Shown: piece by piece, positions 1 to 8,636 of the stretch
How positions within the stretch are numbered: position 1 is the first letter of the stretch
How the letters are laid out: each line of letters begins with the position of its first letter
Source of the DNA: Larix sibirica
Taxonomy: Eukaryota; Streptophyta; Pinopsida; Pinales; Pinaceae
Direction: 5' to 3'
Assembly (NCBI GenBank): GCA_004151065.3
Contig: NWUY0300015766.1
Location: 14,985 to 28,132 of the forward strand
Length of the DNA: 13,148 nt
Notes under the pieces: model-generated
Databases searched by the model: none
Told to the model about the DNA's origin: nothing
Seen by the model: only the letters and a program-made list of their open reading frames with translations
Position numbers and translations under genes: made by a program

Positions 1-275
1 TTCCCTATGTTATCTTTTCATGTGTGATCATTTTAATTCACATAAGCAATATAACTAATATTCAAAATGGATAAATATATAGAGTTTCCTCTATTCCCTT
101 TGCTACCTTTTAGTGTATGAATATTGTACTTCACATACGCATTTACAACTAATATTCCAAGGAAAATTAATAGACCGGGTTCCTATGTACGCAATGCTAC
201 AATTAAACCTATGAATGTCTTATTCCACATACACAATTATATTTTAATATTCTAAGAGTAAGAAAAATATAGCTA
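1..275. repeat. Diverged tandem array, three units of 93-94 bp
   Basis: Three successive segments share the same order of words. Each begins near a TTCC(C)TATG-like start, passes a tATG(t/a)-rich middle, and reaches a CACATA anchor followed by an AATAT-TC-like end. The CACATA anchors lie at 39, 132 and 226, so the spacing is 93 and 94 bp. The units are strongly diverged by substitutions and small indels. The array may continue left of the window. It has no coding frame. It looks like an old minisatellite or satellite remnant. Chance similarity in AT-rich DNA is the main alternative, but the regular spacing argues against it. Confidence 0.55.
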
Positions 276-298
276 TCGCTGTTGCCTTCTTCGTGTCG

Positions 299-321
299 AT
301 ATATATATATATATATATATA
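299..321. repeat. (AT)n microsatellite
   Basis: This is an uninterrupted run of alternating A and T, about eleven and a half AT units. It is a simple sequence repeat and is probably length-polymorphic. No gene overlaps it. Confidence 0.95.
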
Positions 322-1173
322 ACACATTTAATAGCATGATAGTCCTTAAATTAGCCAGTGCTTCTGCATTGCCTGATTTGGATACCAATTTAAATAACTA
401 TTAAAATTAATCCCCAGAGATTCACTCTTGATTGTTTCCAACACTGCTGGCCTATGCAGTCCACTACTTTTCACTCTTCTTTATAGAAAATTGTAATTGT
501 GAGTTCTGTATATACTATATATCACGTGGCTTGTTATTATTAAGTTTCTATATATAACTTGTCTGTGCTCCATATTCCTCCCCAGTTCTGACCTCATTCA
601 CAGCATGAGTTAGAGTTGGAGAACAATTGACTTTTCTGTCTCTATTCTATAGAGAACCTTCATCTTTGTGACAAGATTCACCAAGATTTCACACGTGCAA
701 TTAATTTCCCTTTGCTAATGTCAAATCAACTGTCATTTATCGTAGTAGAGAATGTGTCAGTATTTTGAGGAAACAGGAAGTAGGGAAAATAACCTAATTA
801 ACTGTGCACACTTCTTGCCCCGGAAACTGAGATGGCGTCTTTGTTTTCTGAGGAAAGTAGGGAAAATATCTATTAAATGTTTGCTTCATAGATTAAATAG
901 GTGTAATGGGGGCTTTGTGATAGAGTATTTAATCTAATGGTCATAATGTGCTTTATGTAAATAGCATAGTAATTTTAAGAGTTACATAAAGTGACTTAAG
1001 AAATTGAAGTGTTATTAGTTTCATGAACTGTTCTAATTATGTAATGTTAGTTACCACCATTGTCCGTCTCGCACGAGACATTACTTTGTATCTCATCTAC
1101 ACTGAATAATATACAATTATATCTCTTTTCTCTGCAACTCTGTAATATTGGTGCATATTTTATATGGTATCAG
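322..1173. other. AT-rich non-coding stretch, possibly intron
   Basis: No convincing coding frame or RNA gene was found. The open frame at 752-937 has no recognisable protein character. A nested inverted repeat sits at 1041-1084: GTAATGT and ACATTAC arms, with GTCTCG/CGAGAC inside. From about 1110 to 1173 the plus strand is pyrimidine-rich and ends in TATCAG, which fits a 3' splice site for the candidate exon that follows. If that exon is real, much of this stretch is intron. Confidence 0.4.
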
Positions 1174-1906
1174 GGCTAGATTCATTGGCATCTGGGAGGA
1201 TCAGAGCACCGTTCCAGGGCAATTTGGGTAATCACAATGAACGCTTCAAATATCTTGGGCACATTAACACAGGAGACTGTGCCCAGAGAATTGTGGCACA
1301 TGGAAGGCAGGATTGGCATGCGGCTCTTAGTGCATGAAGAACAACACTCGGGTCATTGATTACTTCTGTTGATCAATGATTTCTTAGCTGTTTAGATTGG
1401 GCTAGTCCTCCTATTAGGCCTTCTTAATTCTTTTATCTTTGAGACATTGATTGTATTATATAGTGGAAAACGTACCCATCTTTTGCTAATAAATGTATTA
1501 ACATAATACCAAAGTGGTCAGTTATCAATTAATATTACTTATTTACAATGGATGATTGCTTCAATTGATGAATCTATTCTTCCCCTGTTAACTTATTTTA
1601 GACTGGGCTAGTTCTGCAATTAGGCTTAGCTAATTCTTCTATATTAGGGATTTGTGGATATTCTTAACAGTTTAATTATTGGGCAAATAGTGGGTTATTC
1701 TGATAGCTGTCTGTGTTATTTAGCATTGTTCTCCCCTTCCATAACTGTTATATTTGAACTTTCCATGTATTTCTTTCTGAGTAGTGTATTTTTGAAGGAA
1801 TCTTACTTATATGCTATAATGGTATGCAGGTCTTCAAGGTTATATTAATGCTTCTTTTCGAATGCTACGCAACATTGGAGGAACATTGGATTCCAGTGAT
1901 GATTGA
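1174..1906 (+). CDS. Candidate last two exons of an unrecognised plant gene
   Basis: Two blocks read like real protein within T-rich DNA. Block 1 (1174-1329) follows a pyrimidine tract and a TATCAG acceptor. It encodes about 52 residues of mixed, protein-like composition, including RAPFQGNLGNHNERF and GHINTGDCAQRIVAHGR. Block 2 (1830-1906) follows a GTATGCAG acceptor and encodes LQGYINASFRMLRNIGG and a short acidic tail, then TGA at 1904-1906. Block 1 ends with one base of a codon before GTGCAT at 1330, and block 2 starts with the other two bases, so the phase matches across a 500 bp intron. The donor is weak, and I do not recognise the family, so no function is offered. It could be a live gene end or a gene fragment. 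Without the intron, block 1 reads on to a TGA at 1335-1337. Upstream exons were not found in the window. Confidence 0.35.
1392..1642. repeat. Imperfect direct repeat, about 45 bp, spaced 206 bp
   Basis: The segments 1392-1436 and 1598-1642 match closely. Both contain TTAGA(T/C)TGGGCTAGT, then an ATTAGGC core and TAATTCTT(T/C)TAT. They lie inside the putative intron of the candidate gene. This suggests an old local duplication. No coding or structural role is visible. Confidence 0.6.
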
Positions 1907-3943
1907 GTGAATTCCATGGGCAATTGATATGTTGGAGGTCATCAAGTCAAGGGATGCCTCACTCTATTCTGATGATATTTTTTAACATGGTTGGTTCACC
2001 TCCAGATAACCTGACAACTTTCACAATGTTTTAATATAGAATGAATGAATGGTCCACAATATCTTATATTTCCTGTTTTTTCATATTCTCAATCTTGTGT
2101 AGAAGTCTATCCCAGTAAAATTAGAGCATTCCTGACTACTTCCTTTTGGAATATCTACTATGTTTCTAGGGATGGCTGCTATTCCTCGTCTCAATTTTGC
2201 TTAATGTTGATTCTACTATTGCCATGCCGTTTAGTGCAGATCATTATGGATATGTCCAGTAAAGTTCAATCAATTGGCATTCATTTAGCTGTCCCTCTAT
2301 CTGAGTATATACTGCTCATTATAAACCTTCCTTTGTTTTGATGCATGTGATCGAGCTATTTGTAATTGTAATCCTGTTTGTTGTGTTAGCATGCTAACTG
2401 TTGCTTCTATGAATTGAATTAATGCATATTAGCATCCATTGATGAAACTGCATAACCATTGGGTGGCACATTCACAAGGATTCATGCTAATTTCACACCA
2501 GGTTGTTATAAGAAAGAACAATCATTGTTGAGATTCAAATGTTGCAGGAAATGATTTGAGCTTTGTTATTACGTAGGAATCTTAAATTTTGTGGTTGATG
2601 CTCTTTTCCAATGATATTTCTTTTTCTGTGCACAATGTTAATGATATCTGACCTTGCATTGCCAGGAATATAAGTACTTAACTGTATCTACTATCATGGT
2701 TGATCCTGCTATCCTACTGAAATATTGTAACACGGGAATAGTCCAAAAGAAAATTGATCTCCACGATATAAAAATGTCACTGCACATAAATGATTAGTTT
2801 GGCAAGCATCTGAGATTCCAACAAGTAGTCCACAACGTTTTTGACCCTTTTTTGGTATATAATTTGTTTCTTTGCTATTATTTTTACATGTCACTGATCT
2901 CCAAATATTATACTTTAATCACTACATTATTGTTCTTACCTTTGGGTTTTTAAATTTTTTTAGGTTCGGCATGGGATTTCAGCATTGTTATTCTTACCTA
3001 CCCCGATAACTGAAGTGGAATTATTTAATATCTAATCGGAGCATATTTCACGTGTGTTATAAACTTTCCTAGACTGAAGAAATTATGTTATGAATCTTTT
3101 TAATCTCTAATACTTTTATGTATCTATACTCTGTATGGCATTCAACCTGGGAGTATCATTCCTGCCTTTTTCTCATGTTGTTGCAATAGCTAGTTATGCT
3201 ATTAGTTTCTGTTCATCTTCCACTCTCCTCTATTGCATAAATGTAGGACCTTTCCTCCCATAGGATTTTGCTTTTATCACTGATCAATCTATTTTGTTTC
3301 TGTAGGTTGTGCTTATTTTGTCCTTATATCAGATAAGTTGTATTAGCTTTTCAGTTTGTTAATTATTTTTTCCTTTTTCTTTGAGGTTTTCTTCATTGGT
3401 AGCCTATTTACTGTACATTAATTTTTTTGGTGGGCAATAATGGCCTTGGAAGTCGATAGATTTGCTCTCTGTTTCTTATACATTTCTCAAGTTCTGCTTG
3501 GTTCTGTTAATGCTGGTTTAGCTTGATGTCCTATTGATCCCGACTAGTGTTTTTGGAAGTCCAATTATGCCTTTTTCTATGCTATTTATATCTGGTTGAT
3601 TGTGAAACTCAGATTCAGTTGTTATTTTATGTGCCATATTTGTATAATTTCTGACTTCTCAATGATGGCATCAGTTTAAACTATTTATGATTTTAACCAT
3701 CCTATAAACTATTTATGATTTTAACCATCCTGTTGAAAATACACTACGTGGTGCTCTTTTTCACGGGAAACAAAATAATGAGAACCTTTATTGATACAAA
3801 AATAAGATTATGGGAACCTTTCATACAATAATATTTCTTCTGGACGATCAATTTAAGACGAGGCACTGTCTTATTAGCAATCTATGATAAGGACATGTTT
3901 ATAAGTTAGATTGAACTTTGAAGCAAACACTATAATATCTCTT
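1907..3943. other. Long T-rich non-coding stretch
   Basis: The plus strand is rich in T, as in plant introns and 3' untranslated regions. Only short open frames occur, including 2045-2341 on plus and 2709-2894 on minus. Neither shows a domain or motif. A short piece of the 2045 frame (VYPSKIRA) resembles a loop seen in some major-facilitator transporters, but nothing around it supports this. If the gene end at 1906 is real, the first few hundred bases could be its 3' untranslated region. I see no RNA gene here. Confidence 0.5.
3677..3731. repeat. Perfect tandem duplication, 27 bp, period 28
   Basis: The word running from TAAACTATTTATG to AACCATCCT occurs at 3677-3703 and again, without any change, at 3705-3731, separated by one base. 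The lack of divergence suggests a recent slippage or repair duplication. It is non-coding. Confidence 0.95.
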
Positions 3944-4470
3944 TTACTTTATCGTGACAACCATGTTTTGAATTGTTATGTGGTAGCTGGAGACAGTTGG
4001 GGGAGGATTCTAACTATTCAGTCTATGCGACTCCCCACTTCCTTTAGGAGATCCCTTTGATTTTTCTTGCACTTGCTAGATTTCTTCTTCTTCCTATATT
4101 ATAGGGATTTCACCTCCTTCCCTATCTTGAGATGATGATTCCTTCTCTTCAGTTTGAGGATTGGTGTTATCAGGCCCTTCGGAATTGTTGTCCTAATTTT
4201 CCTATAGCTCCTTGTCTAGAATTTCATCTACTTTGGGTTTCTACATGGATCGTTCTTTTTTCTAGTCTACTTTTGAATTGCTTGTTTCTTATATTTTTAT
4301 TTGATAGTCTCGAAGCCACTCCCTCTTTTGTTTGGGAAGCTTTTTGAGGAACTTGCTTGTTCTTTGGTAGTGATTTGTGAAATATCTGTATTTGTGACAG
4401 AAGTTACATGTAAAAGGGAATATACTTGTAGTCTAATATTTGGACATGGATTTAGTCTTTTGACCATATT
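3944..4470 (-). pseudogene. Decayed retrotransposon gag-like fragment with a worn zinc knuckle
   Basis: One minus-strand frame runs through this region with nine in-frame stops, yet keeps a coherent protein character. First comes a basic stretch. Then, at 4408-4367, lies a nucleic-acid-binding zinc knuckle of CX2CX4HX4C type with both cysteines of the first pair kept (CNFC). Its histidine and last cysteine positions both read tyrosine. Next is a basic tract (KFLKKLPKQKREWLRDY). Finally comes a very hydrophilic, acidic, Ser/Glu/Asn-rich stretch (around 4186-4097). Most stops are TAG or TAA where CAG/CAA or GAG/GAA would fit the context. Family knowledge: plant LTR retrotransposon Gag proteins bind RNA through such a knuckle. 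No long terminal repeats, protease or reverse transcriptase of this element were seen, so copia versus gypsy is undecided. The plus-strand open frames at 4132 and 4301 are its antisense shadows. Confidence 0.45.
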
Positions 4471-5185
4471 TTATTCTCCTCTAGAAGAACCTGATGCAGG
4501 TCAACGTCAATAACAAATTTTAAGTTTAGGTTTAGCTTTATCATTTTATTTTCCTAACATATTTCTAATTTCCATAAGAGTTCCTTCGTCCCATAAAATG
4601 GAGGAAAAACTGGGAAGTCTAATCTCCATTGAAATAATGGTTGAAATTTCTTCTTCTACTTCAAAGTTTAGAGTTCAATGGTTAAGGTAGGGTTCATTTT
4701 CTCCATAAACCACGTACCTCCCCTAAACACCTCATCTCAATTTGTGTTGAGTTCAGAGAGGAGAAAAAAATCCTTTGCCACATTAGAAGTGGCTTATGCT
4801 CCCTTGGATAATCAAAGAATGGTGGATATGGATCCAAGCCTCCAATGCTTTTCGACTAGAAAAAACTCCATTAAACTTTCCTAAAAAGGGAATTATCAAG
4901 GAACTTTGGACTTCACATTAAAGGTCCTTGCTTAGTGGAACTTTGGACTTCACATTCAACTGCATAAAATTCCTCTTCTCTTTTCATGAAATGGGATGCA
5001 GGGCGATTCCCTTTTGTTTCCACTCTTTTTATATCTAATTCTGCGAAGAGCTTAAACGCTTAGTTTTGCATGTGCATAGGGTGAGAAATGGCAAAGGAGG
5101 GGATAGAGCCCTCCAATGCTTTAGGAGGAGCAAGAAGAGACAATATTTGTAGAAAGCTAACAAAAGAGAATACTTGAGCATAGTC
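4471..5185. other. Non-coding stretch with one short duplication
   Basis: No supported gene was found. The open frame at 4678-4884 is low in complexity and shows no motif. A 20 bp word (GGAACTTTGGACTTCACATT) occurs at 4900-4919 and again at 4937-4956, a 37 bp step. Nothing else stands out. Confidence 0.5.
4900..4956. repeat. 20 bp direct repeat, 37 bp step
   Basis: The word GGAACTTTGGACTTCACATT is present twice without mismatch, separated by 17 bp. It is non-coding and was probably produced by local slippage. Confidence 0.9.
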
Positions 5186-5289
5186 TAGTGGTCCACTACT
5201 TTAGTTGGGGTCATTTTTTGATGTGAAATCAAGTCTATAAATGTTGACTACGTGCCAAATATAACTTTCTTGAATGTAGTCCAGGCGTT

Positions 5290-5890
5290 GAGCTAGTGGT
5301 GTTGAATATTCAACATTTATCACATTGAATACACATTGATAACTTGATAGTATCCACATCAAGGGTTTTTTAATTTGATGTCCATATTTGTTGGTTAATC
5401 GACATTCCGTGGAGTTCCATGGTTATTAAAAATGTAGAAGCGACATTAGTGAATCAATGTTAGGGAGATGTTTAATTGATGCATATTCAACATTGTAATG
5501 ATGCATGTGGGATCATTATTGATTTTCCACATGGTAGGTGCCTCATTAACAAAATGTTGGCGGGAAACATGATACATGGTAGTGCCACATCGATGTTTTG
5601 TTAATGTGGCACTTGCTACATTGCACATTACATGCCCACTATTTTCTAATGTGCCACATGGCAGATCAAGAAGGCTCTAGTGAATGTCTGTTAAGTGTTG
5701 TCTATTCGATGTTTATACTGGACTTTTGATGTGAGTTCGATGTATGGGATCACAAATAACGTTAATTTAAGGTTGCAAAACCGTTGTTTATGCTGATTCA
5801 CCATTGATGCTAGTTTGTCGTATGAGATTGAGATAACATTGAATTAATGTCCAACAATCAATGCTTAATTTTTTTGACAAAAAAAAAATC
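5290..5890. repeat. Block dense in short inverted motifs, possible DNA-transposon non-coding body
   Basis: The block repeats short words built on ACATTGA/TCAATGT and GTGCCACAT in both orientations. The clearest is a perfect 10 bp inverted repeat, AGTGCCACAT at 5581-5590 and ATGTGGCACT at 5604-5613, with a third GTGCCACAT at 5651-5659. A second perfect pair is CATGTGG at 5504-5510 and CCACATG at 5527-5533. Such motif clusters are typical of subterminal regions of CACTA or other DNA transposons. I could not find matching terminal inverted repeats or a target-site duplication, so the limits are approximate and the class is unproven. The minus-strand open frame at 5446-5628 shows no protein family. 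Confidence 0.35.
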
Positions 5891-6677
5891 AACAATGGGA
5901 GAGAGTTGGAGTTTGATCCATATATTATCACGATGTTAATCTATACTACAATTAGGGCTATAGTTCTACTTACTAATTTTAGTTGCCTCATGTATAGTAT
6001 CTACACTTGAGAAACCAACTACTAATGGTGTGCAAGATAATGTGTTTTTCTTCATGTGTTGGTATACACAGTCGAGTGGAACATGCCCTTCTTTCTTGAA
6101 CTATTTCCTTAAAAGCATCTCACCCCATTGCCCCCACCCAACTTTACATGTTTCTAATTGCTCATCTCTTACGGGATCTGTTCCACAACATATCATTGGT
6201 TGCCATAACTTAGTAACCCTCCATCACACTCTCCCCTTGTTAATTATGTGATCTTGGAAAATCAATTAAAACACCTTGACAAAAGAATAAGATGAAAGGA
6301 CAAAGACAAAATTAGGGTAAGACAAAACGACAAAGACTATTTTGAATGATAAACATGACTAAAATATGCCAACATAGCAAAAATATTCTACCGGTGGAAA
6401 TTTTTGGCAATGAAAGATGAAACAACAACACTTCAATATTTTTAGTGTATGATGATCATAATAATTTTCAAGCCTTAGGTTAATTTTCTCATCAACCAAT
6501 GTCCTAAAAGTTATGCCTTCAAATTGAATCTGAACTTAAGAACTCTTTAATGAGAGTTAGATTTAAATCCCAAATTTGTTTGTGGGGTCAATTTAAAGTA
6601 ACCAACTTATTTTTTATCCATGTATTGGTGCATCTAAGATTATCAAAATCGATTCTCTATTTCTTTGGGTCACTTTT
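5891..6677. other. Non-coding stretch, nothing recognised
   Basis: Open frames at 6030-6251 and 6550-6732 on plus lack any domain or compositional support. A purine-rich word on the minus strand around 6230-6243 recalls a polypurine tract, but no LTR boundary or polyprotein end accompanies it. No RNA gene was seen. Confidence 0.5.
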
Positions 6678-6745
6678 GGTTCACATTGTGGAGCATGATG
6701 ATGACCAAAATGGTTTGCATTGTGGAGCATGATGATGACCAAAAT
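6678..6745. repeat. 34 bp tandem duplication
   Basis: Two adjacent 34 bp units, 6678-6711 and 6712-6745, differ only at two neighbouring bases. They share a 28 bp identical core starting CATTGTGGAGCATGATG. The plus frame over it repeats an EHDDDQN-like peptide, but the frame is short and unsupported. The duplication appears recent. Confidence 0.95.
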
Positions 6746-7744
6746 CAAATAGAGAATTGTGTTTCATCCATAAACACATGGGAAGCTAAAGTTGCAAACT
6801 CAATGCTAGTTCAACTATTGATAGGATATAATCAAAAGCATCCAAAGATGTAGGAAGGAGTCTCTCATATATTAAACACTATTATAATCGAGTAATTCAT
6901 ATCTCTACATAACAATTGTTATTTGAGACTTGCTTGGTGTTATTATCACAAGCTATATTTGATCATTCTTTTGACAAATATAAGATTAAAAGGTTCACAA
7001 TTGTCAAGTTTGTTAAAAGAATATAGCAAATGCCTCCCAATAATTGTTAGTGGGGTAGGGTAATAACCTATAAGTCTAGGAAGATAAAAGTCCATGAGCA
7101 TTTACATCTATCATTGCAACTTTTGATAAATGTGTAGTAGTAAAAAATGTTGAAGGGAATAAGCTAAATGACTGAGAGAAAAGGCAAGAAAGGTCATTTT
7201 TAGTGGACAACATTTCCAATTAGGAGTTGAAGAAAAGAGGTAAAATTCAAGTTGACGATTTGCATGCAAGAAATTTTGTCTCTTGTACCTTCCTCTTAAG
7301 ATGGTTGGCATTGAAAACACTACATAGCTAGTGTTGCTTTGAATAACTTATTTAAGCTCTATTACAACCAATAGAATTAATGCCTGTCATTGTCTTAAGT
7401 TCTATTACCAAAAATACATTATAATAATAGACAAACCATCATAAAGTATAATAAACGAAATTACAAAGACCATATCACACACAATCTCAAAGTTGACAAC
7501 CAATGTTAAGCTAATCTTCATGAGAACTTGTAGAATATATCATGCAACACCACATTGTACTAGTTTTAAATTGTCTCATAATCCATCTGTTGTGTTAATA
7601 TTCACTTGCAATGGAAGTCACAAAGATTGATTACCATTTGATTGATCACAAACAAGAAAAAAATATAAGAATTCAAGGAAAACCCAATTATAATATGGGT
7701 TGAACTTATTAATTGGCTCATGATGTGGCATTTTCATTACTACC
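6746..7744. other. AT-rich non-coding flank left of the viral insertion
   Basis: I see no gene. The minus-strand open frame 7111-7320 has no recognisable features. Base composition stays AT-rich until about 7745 and then rises in GC, which I take as the approximate host/virus boundary. Confidence 0.5.
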
Positions 7745-8107
7745 TTGAGCTTTTCTTGGAATAGAAAATTACCATCTACGCCAGGATCTCCGCTTTCATT
7801 AACTTCACAATCAGATTACAGACTTTCAGACTTTACAGACTCTTTGTGGATCGACTTCAGACTGCGAAGTTCGTCACCACTGCTCTCTGACTTGTGCCTG
7901 AACACGATGTCTTGGGTCCGTTTAGTTTTCGCAACTTCCTGAAGGCATGAAGCTACTCACAGGCTCCTGGGAGTCCCAAGATATGCTTACTAGCACACCC
8001 TTACTGACATAAACTTTACAGAGACGAGTCTTAGTGTTCTGATGCGATGTTATACCTGAATGGCAACTCGTAGAGCATACTTACTTCGGCTCTCACACAA
8101 CCTAGGC
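7745..8107 (-). other. Left-copy viral leader-like region
   Basis: This GC-richer stretch lies downstream of the left promoter in the viral sense. It has no homologue after the right promoter, where sequence passes almost directly into polyprotein. It contains short repeated words of the type AGTCTG (TTACAGACT on plus, around 7815-7842) and a GTAAGT-like donor word near 8083-8088 on the minus strand. A primer-binding site complementary to initiator Met-tRNA would be expected in a caulimovirid leader, but I could not find it. The plus-strand open frames 7745-7942 and 8060-8245 run antisense and are not supported. Confidence 0.45.
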
Positions 8108-8175
8108 ACTTGCAGAGCGGACTACTTGCTCATGCGACTCTTACTTGCAGAGCGGACTACTTGCTCATGCGACTC
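8108..8175 (-). repeat. Leader repeat doublet, left copy (33 bp units, period 35)
   Basis: Two identical 33 bp units lie at 8108-8140 and 8143-8175, with the core AGCGGACTACTTGCTC on the plus strand. They sit some 40-105 bp downstream of the TATA box in the viral sense, so at or just after the expected RNA start. The same doublet exists in the right copy at 12034-12095. Each unit can form a small GAGC/GCTC hairpin. Confidence 0.95.
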
Positions 8176-8211
8176 GACTACTCCGAATGCCTCAAATGAG
8201 CTTGGAGGTCT

Positions 8212-8222
8212 CTTATTTATAG
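8212..8222 (-). promoter_or_regulatory. TATA box of the left viral promoter
   Basis: The minus strand reads CTATAAATAAG, a strong plant TATA box. The same eleven bases occur at the matching place in the right copy (12123-12133). Transcription is expected to start roughly 25-35 bp downstream, near 8180-8190. Confidence 0.75.
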
Positions 8223-8230
8223 CTCACAAG

Positions 8231-8242
8231 CCGGTATACCGG
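8231..8242. promoter_or_regulatory. Perfect 12 bp palindrome just upstream of the TATA box
   Basis: CCGGTATACCGG is a perfect palindrome about 9 bp upstream of the TATA box in the viral sense, and another ACCGGT lies at 8259-8264. The right copy has CGGT words at this place but not the palindrome. It could be a binding site or simply a product of mutation. There is no known factor I can assign. Confidence 0.5.
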
Positions 8243-8287
8243 TGAAAAAAACTCACACTAACCGGTACAAAAGAAGGATTCCCGGGG

Positions 8288-8307
8288 CATAGTGGGACCG
8301 CACTATG
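8288..8307. promoter_or_regulatory. Conserved stem-loop, left copy
   Basis: CATAGTG (8288-8294) and CACTATG (8301-8307) form a perfect 7 bp stem around the six-base loop GGACCG. The right copy at 12200-12221 has the same structure with one pair changed on both sides (A-T to G-C), which supports selection for pairing at some time. It lies about 70 bp upstream of the TATA box. In viral RNA it would fall in the 3' untranslated part. Confidence 0.65.
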
Positions 8308-8636
8308 TTATCTCGTCCCTTAAAGGCAACGCCATGTGGGGACCCGGTACTTTGACAAAGACCGATTGACATCCACTAAGCCAAAAGATTCTAATGGCCG
8401 ACAAGATCAGGCCTACAGAATTATTACAATCATCTCGGGGAAAAGCATCCCGAGGCCAAACAAATATTCGGCTAAAACATGGCCGACAAAATTACAATCG
8501 GAAGGCCCACCAACGGCTTCCACTAAAAGATATTACAAAGAAAGATTCTTAATCGGACCGGTGCTTCATTCCCGGAAAATTCAACGGGCATCATGGTGTA
8601 TCATAGCCGGAACCGCAAACACAAACTGTAGTCCCA

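Larger units (their letters stand above)
8176..8636 (-). promoter_or_regulatory. Left viral intergenic region / promoter
   Basis: This region links the end of ORF2 to the transcription start of the viral RNA. It contains the TATA box, a stem-loop, paired GCCGAC motifs (8397-8402 and 8482-8487), a conserved GGGGACCCGGT word (8338-8348) and a TTCCCGGGG-like word. All of these recur in the right copy at 12096-12528 in the same order. By analogy with other caulimovirids it would drive pregenomic RNA toward lower coordinates and also hold the 3' untranslated part of that RNA. A clear AATAAA signal was not found. The plus-strand open frame 8336-8872 crosses it antisense and has no counterpart in the other copy. 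Confidence 0.65.

Noticed and set aside
1165-1176. TGGTATCAGGGC resembles the Met-tRNA primer-binding site of LTR retrotransposons
   Set aside because: It differs from the usual TGGTATCAGAGC, no LTR pair is visible, and what follows reads as a coding exon behind a plausible splice acceptor. It remains possible that this is an element fragment.
2045-2341. 98-codon plus frame with a VYPSKIRA word recalling a transporter loop
   Set aside because: Only a few residues match; no membrane-helix pattern or other transporter motif surrounds it.
4132-4513. Two plus-strand open frames of 70-71 codons
   Set aside because: They are antisense to the gag-like relic, whose frame carries recognisable motifs.
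5186-5198. TAGTGGTCCACTA looks like abutting ends of CACTA transposons
   Set aside because: No matching inverted terminus of adequate length was found on either side; a 13 bp palindrome alone is weak.
6225-6245. Purine-rich minus-strand word resembling a polypurine tract before a 3' LTR
   Set aside because: No LTR start/end pair and no RNase H end were found next to it.
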